Shown in pieces: positions 6,785 to 9,762 of a stretch of 9,762 nt of DNA. The translations under genes were made by a program, and so were the position numbers. The number at the start of each line of letters is the position of its first letter. Positions within the stretch are counted from its first letter, which is position 1. The DNA comes from Clostridiales bacterium UBA1770. GTDB lineage: Bacteria > Bacillota > Clostridia > Oscillospirales > CAG-272. The DNA is taken from positions 29,379 through 39,140 of the forward strand of contig DCGU01000095.1 of the NCBI GenBank assembly GCA_002315325.1, written 5' to 3'. The notes under the pieces are model-generated. The model saw nothing but the letters and a program-made list of their open reading frames with translations. It ran no database searches and had not been told where the DNA came from.

Positions 6785-8583
6785 ATCTTTTCCTCTAAAC
6801 ATATTTCTTTGAAATGTGATTTTGTCTCTTCGTCCTTAAACCAAATACACAATCCCTTCTTGGCTCTGGTCAGCATAACGCGGTAGATGTTAAGCAGCAG
6901 TTCATCACAATTGACATTGCGCTGCATAGAACCACGCAACTGCAAATCATATTTTGTAACCTTATCAATGTGAAACTCCCAGTGGTCTGTTCTCCAAACC
7001 AGGTCATCCCACCAAATGAAGCCAACGTAGTCAAAGCCGAGGCCCTGTGCCGTATAGATACAGCCGACCTGCTCGACTGAATCCAAATACCAATCATATT
7101 GCCCATACATCGGATTCCATTGCCTTTGAAAACTGTAACCTTTATCATTAATGATAATATCCATAGCCGAAGGATTGCTTTTGCTTTTCCATTCCCAACA
7201 ATATGAAGCATAATACTTTGTACTTTGGCTACGATTATGGAACTCCTCCACCCGTGTTTCAAAGTCCTTAATGCTATCACATACGATTATGTTAATGCCG
7301 AGTCCAACGTCATTCTGGTATTCTGTCCCATACAACAGTTTATCCAACCTATCGACATAACTTCCGAGTCCAGACCGTTTTTGATAATCCAATTTGAATT
7401 TGGCAAAAAAGTATTTATTTGCCCTAGCAAATTGCATATAGTTATTCAGAGTACCAATTTCATTGGCACGCACCCGTTGACGGTCATCTTGCAAAACAAA
7501 TACGATTTGCGCATTATTGATTGCCACACCAGTTTGCTTAAAATCCGTAATACGGTGCGCCTCGTCAATCACCAATACGTCGTGGTTAGTCGTGATATTA
7601 TCCAAGAAAATCGGACGTATACCGGCATGATCTCCACATAACCCATCTAAAACCTGTTTGATGGTTCGGCTTTTCGGTAAAGTATATTTGCATTTGACAT
7701 CGTTTTTTGCATCCGGATGAAGCTTCCAATATTCCGCTAATATTCTAAAACCGACAATAGTCTTTCCGGTACCGGCAGCACCGGAAATCGTGATTAAATG
7801 TTTGGTTTTCAGACTCCCGTTTGCCTGCTGTACCAACAAAGGACGGACGTAATCCATAATTTTGTTCTGATCCGCCCATAATGGGATGTTTTCAGGGGAT
7901 TCGGTAATCTTATTGATTATCTCCATATCCATTTCGGTCGTAACGTATTTTCCGTTAATAAACAAGTCTTTGGCAACTTCTACATCGGCAGATACGGAGA
8001 ACATCGTTTTTAAATATTTGGCAAATGAGTCTTCTTCTCCCTTACAAAACAAATTGGAAATATCAATATCGGAGAACAACCCCTGCTCAAAAAAGTTCTT
8101 TTCATCACTTTCAAAATCGTGAAGATATTGGCAACCATAAATATGTAATTGACCATTCACAACATTGCTGTGATTACCATTCAAGGCATCAACGTACTCC
8201 TTGGTTTGATTTACCGGATGTCTTGATAAATATGGTTCCGTAGCATTAACCTTGATATACGGGAATCCACGATCATCGCGGTATTCAATTCCATTTTGAC
8301 TCCACTGCTTCAATTCAATAACAAGAGCATTGTGATTACCATTGGCATCATCACCCAATAACACCGCATCAATTCGGCCACCAGCCGGTAGTTCATACTC
8401 TGTAGCCAAATACACGTTTCCGAGTCCGGCTTGTTTTACAACATTAAGTAATTGCGGAAGTGATGTTCTCCAGGATTTCTTTTCCGACTCAGAGTTATCT
8501 TGATAAAACGCTTCCATCAGTTCTACGATTTCCTGACCGGTAAGGTCAAATAATTCGGAACACTTTTTATAAAACAAATTCAT
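6781..8583 (-). CDS. PD-(D/E)XK nuclease + DUF2075 helicase
   Basis: This 600-aa protein has an N-terminal nuclease-like domain with GRID (D72), VIELKQW (E90, K92) and QTKEY (Q126-Y130), spaced as in PD-(D/E)XK enzymes of the QxxxY type. A DUF2075 (Schlafen group 3-like) SF1 helicase core follows: Walker A SGAAGTGKT (267-275), Walker B VLVIDEAHR (336-344), motif III LQDDRQR (364-370), YTAQGLGFDYVG (510-521) and YRVMLTRAKKG (567-577). All key residues are present. It shares this layout and local phrases (YCxEW, VGCIxTxQGL) with the 1068-aa protein downstream but lacks the second helicase. The ATG at 8581-8583 has GGAGGTG upstream and lies 21 nt after the XRE gene. Its TGA overlaps the next start. 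Expected activity is ATP-driven movement on nucleic acid coupled to cleavage, in the cytoplasm. A defence role is inference. Confidence 0.92.
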   Translation of the reverse strand: MNLFYKKCSELFDLTGQEIVELMEAFYQDNSESEKKSWRTSLPQLLNVVKQAGLGNVYLATEYELPAGGRIDAVLLGDDANGNHNALVIELKQWSQNGIEYRDDRGFPYIKVNATEPYLSRHPVNQTKEYVDALNGNHSNVVNGQLHIYGCQYLHDFESDEKNFFEQGLFSDIDISNLFCKGEEDSFAKYLKTMFSVSADVEVAKDLFINGKYVTTEMDMEIINKITESPENIPLWADQNKIMDYVRPLLVQQANGSLKTKHLITISGAAGTGKTIVGFRILAEYWKLHPDAKNDVKCKYTLPKSRTIKQVLDGLCGDHAGIRPIFLDNITTNHDVLVIDEAHRITDFKQTGVAINNAQIVFVLQDDRQRVRANEIGTLNNYMQFARANKYFFAKFKLDYQKRSGLGSYVDRLDKLLYGTEYQNDVGLGINIIVCDSIKDFETRVEEFHNRSQSTKYYASYCWEWKSKSNPSAMDIIINDKGYSFQRQWNPMYGQYDWYLDSVEQVGCIYTAQGLGFDYVGFIWWDDLVWRTDHWEFHIDKVTKYDLQLRGSMQRNVNCDELLLNIYRVMLTRAKKGLCIWFKDEETKSHFKEICLEEKI

Positions 8584-8604
8584 GATATCGACACCTCCGA
8601 TATA

Positions 8605-8823
8605 TCACTCTTTAATGCCTAACCATTCATTCTCAAGTTTTTTATAATCCAAATGATTCTTCTCGCAGAACTCTTTAATTGCTTTCATTGCTTTCATATT
8701 TGGTTTTACTTTGTTCAATTCCCATCTGTTAACCGTAGAAAGAGCGACATGCAATTCATTTGCAAAGTCTTCTTGTGTAAAAAAAGCTTGTTGCCGTGTA
8801 ATACGTATTCTTTCACCTAGCAT
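8605..8823 (-). CDS. XRE-family HTH transcriptional regulator
   Basis: This 72-aa protein consists mostly of a Cro/C1-type helix-turn-helix. The segment TQEDFANELHVALSTVNRWE (residues 16-35) has the usual recognition-helix pattern ending in WE, and three further helices follow. Short single-domain XRE proteins of this size are typically repressors that bind as dimers. The frame is open upstream to a TTG at 8842-8844, but that reading would pass through AGGAGG, so the ATG at 8821-8823 is the better start. It is the first gene of the cargo operon, directly behind a strong promoter whose -10 and start region are covered by an 18-nt palindrome. I infer that it represses its own operon. What relieves repression is not visible. 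Confidence 0.9.
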   Translation of the reverse strand: MLGERIRITRQQAFFTQEDFANELHVALSTVNRWELNKVKPNMKAMKAIKEFCEKNHLDYKKLENEWLGIKE

Positions 8824-8833
8824 CGTTGAGCAT

Positions 8834-8839
8834 CCTCCT
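8834..8839 (-). promoter_or_regulatory. Ribosome site that sets the XRE start
   Basis: AGGAGG on the minus strand lies 10 nt before the ATG at 8821-8823. It decides for this start over the upstream TTG at 8842-8844. Confidence 0.75.
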
Positions 8840-8842
8840 AGC

Positions 8843-8860
8843 AATATATACCACTATATT
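8843..8860. promoter_or_regulatory. Candidate operator palindrome over the -10 and start site
   Basis: AATATA (8843-8848) and TATATT (8855-8860) are perfect inverted arms around a 6-nt spacer. The palindrome covers most of the -10 box and the expected start point, where a bound XRE dimer would block RNA polymerase. A second motif, CTAAT, is repeated directly in the promoter spacer and -10. A/T-rich palindromes arise easily by chance, so this is moderate evidence. Confidence 0.45.
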
Positions 8861-8884
8861 AGCATAAATTAGGCATTCTTTCAA
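8856..8884 (-). promoter_or_regulatory. Sigma-70 promoter of the cargo operon
   Basis: On the minus strand a -35 box TTGAAA (8879-8884) and a -10 box TAATAT (8856-8861) are separated by exactly 17 nt. A TGC just before the -10 makes it an extended -10 promoter. Transcription should start near 8849, which leaves a leader of roughly 25 nt before the XRE start. Confidence 0.82.
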
Positions 8885-8900
8885 GTACTTTAACAAAATA

Positions 8901-8935
8901 AAAAAAGCCCACCGAAGAAAAAATCCTCGATGGGC
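8901..8935 (-). terminator. Terminator of the late/lysis gene cluster
   Basis: On the minus strand GCCCATCGA (8927-8935) pairs with TCGGTGGGC (8907-8915) as 9 bp with one G-U pair, followed by six T (A run at 8901-8906). It lies about 20 nt after the holin stop codon and 16 nt before the cargo promoter, so it insulates the cargo operon from late phage transcription. Confidence 0.88.
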
Positions 8936-8953
8936 AATAATGATTATCGTCTT

Positions 8954-9262
8954 TTATTTATTTACGTTTTCCAAATCAGGAACTTTTTGTGTCAATTGCT
9001 TGACCAACTGATTGGCACCGGTTGCCGACAACCCGCTTGCCGCACCGATGACAATGGCAATAACCAAATTGTTTGCACCAATCACCTCGGGTGCCGCATA
9101 AAAGCACACCGCCCCACAGAAGGCACCGAGCAATGCAGCTATCAACGGAATGAACCGTTTGAACTTCTCATTCCCACCGCACGCCGTCTTGATAATATCA
9201 ATAACAGCATAGACAATGGCGGCAATCGCAGGAATGGTGACAATTTCAGTAAATGCAGTCAT
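8954..9262 (-). CDS. Phage holin, Hol44-like (holin superfamily V)
   Basis: This 102-aa protein has hydrophobic segments at about 6-24, 37-56 and 65-85, with a short Gly/Asn/Lys loop between the first two and a polar tail. The text FIPLIAALLGAFCGAVCFYA and IGAASGLSATGANQLVKQL is typical of the phage holin family known as Hol44 (Phage_holin_5_2). Holins open the host membrane at the end of the lytic cycle so that the endolysin can reach the wall. The ATG at 9260-9262 has AGGAGG 9 nt upstream. It lies 14 nt after the small membrane-protein gene and is the last gene of the late cluster. No endolysin is in the window, so it must be to the right or missing. Confidence 0.88.
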   Translation of the reverse strand: MTAFTEIVTIPAIAAIVYAVIDIIKTACGGNEKFKRFIPLIAALLGAFCGAVCFYAAPEVIGANNLVIAIVIGAASGLSATGANQLVKQLTQKVPDLENVNK

Positions 9263-9276
9263 AGAACATTTCCTCC

Positions 9277-9546
9277 TTATTTATGTGCTTGTTTGTTGAG
9301 ATGCTTCTCAATTTGAATGATTGCTTCGGTGACAGGACCATCGCAGCCTTGCTCTTTCAAACCCTTCAAACAAGCAAGGACACCGCAAGTCAGGATGCTT
9401 TGTTCATCCTTGATTTCTGCGATGTCCTTATCTTGTTTTTCCTGTTTGAGATACCAGCGGTATACTGCGAAAATCACGCCGAAGATTACACCAAGTGCGG
9501 CAATGATTGCTGCTGCAGTAATTACCGTATCTGATGTGATTTCCAT
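9277..9546 (-). CDS. Small single-helix membrane protein next to the holin
   Basis: This 89-aa protein has one strong membrane segment at about 8-31. A charged Lys/Glu/Asp linker (KQEKQDKDIAEIKDEQ) and a cytoplasmic-type helical tail follow, containing GVLACLKGLKEQGCDG and ending near KHLNKQ. Proteins of this form are common beside holins in clostridial phages and are often given misleading names. The layout (one helix plus charged coiled linker) resembles XhlA-type lysis accessory proteins, but I see no specific match. The ATG at 9544-9546 has an AGGAGGTG site that overlaps the stop region of the preceding gene. Co-expression with the holin suggests a lysis role, which is inference from position. 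Confidence 0.8.
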   Translation of the reverse strand: MEITSDTVITAAAIIAALGVIFGVIFAVYRWYLKQEKQDKDIAEIKDEQSILTCGVLACLKGLKEQGCDGPVTEAIIQIEKHLNKQAHK

Positions 9547-9558
9547 AAGTTCACCTCC

Positions 9559-9762
9559 TTAATCGTCAAATTCGATTAATCCTTCCAGGGCAATCATATC
9601 ATCCGGTGTCGGGATATCTTCTCCGGAACGGAAGTCCTTTTCGGAAATCTTAATCGGCTCGATACTCTCAACGTCGGTATCAAGAAGAGCGGCAATCTCG
9701 GATTCAAAGGCATTCTTGGCATCCTCATCCTTCAGTTTAAGTCTGCCGTCGGATAAGAATGC
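9559..9762 (-). CDS. C-terminal end of an unrecognised acidic phage protein (partial)
   Basis: An open minus-strand frame enters from the right edge and gives 67 residues before the TAA at 9559-9561. It reads AFLSDGRLKLKDEDAKNAFE at the edge and ends DDMIALEGLIEFDD. It is strongly acidic with no Cys or membrane segment. The stop is followed at once by the ribosome site of the next gene, which shows it is the real upstream member of the late operon. A position just before the lysis genes would suit a tail or baseplate protein, but I recognise no family. The start lies outside the window. Confidence 0.72.
   Translation of the reverse strand, partial: AFLSDGRLKLKDEDAKNAFESEIAALLDTDVESIEPIKISEKDFRSGEDIPTPDDMIALEGLIEFDD

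Noticed and set aside
1..9762. CRISPR array, tRNA, rRNA or insertion sequence
   Set aside because: I found no regularly spaced repeats, no cloverleaf or rRNA-like stretch, and no transposase frame or terminal inverted repeats.

Overview
The window looks like part of a degraded prophage or phage-like element of a gut-type Firmicute (Clostridia or a close relative). The reasons are the strong AGGAGG-type ribosome sites, tight ATGA overlaps that use TGA as stop, and the gene families present: a Hol44-like holin, DUF2800, a large serine recombinase with zinc ribbon, and DUF4314. I cannot name a genus. Every gene I support is on the minus strand, so the region reads from right to left.

Layout in transcription order. 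(1) 9762-8901: the end of a phage late region. It holds the C-terminus of an unrecognised acidic protein, a one-helix membrane protein and a holin-like protein, closed by a terminator. (2) 8884-3259: a self-contained cargo operon with its own extended -10 promoter and a palindrome over the start site. It encodes an XRE-type regulator, a 600-aa PD-(D/E)XK nuclease + DUF2075 helicase, a small gene broken by a perfect 16-bp tandem duplication, and a 1068-aa PD-(D/E)XK + DUF2075 + PIF1/RecD-like double helicase, ending in its own terminator. (3) 3257-268: an early-phage or element-end operon. It starts with a leader carrying two related 79-nt-offset boxes that look like gene remnants, then two small phage proteins, a DUF2800::serine-recombinase chimera, DUF4314 and a zinc-ribbon protein, chained by short overlaps and closed by a terminator. 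(4) 1-217: noncoding, with two consecutive plus-strand terminators, so an off-window plus-strand gene probably converges on the element here.

The most interesting part is the cargo operon. Two paralogous nuclease-helicase proteins share the same N-terminal nuclease signature (RxD...ELKQW...QxxxY) and the same DUF2075 core. They sit behind a repressor-like regulator and are separated by a small protein. The position between the lysis genes and the next phage operon, and insulation by terminators on both sides, fit a prophage accessory ('moron') locus. I infer an anti-phage defence or nucleic-acid-processing function. I do not recognise it as a named system.

The second notable object is the chimera. 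An open frame of 582 codons joins the front of a DUF2800 nuclease-like gene to a serine recombinase that has lost its catalytic serine. This implies an internal deletion of the replication module, or an assembly join. With no intact recombinase in view, the element is probably immobile unless another enzyme acts on it.
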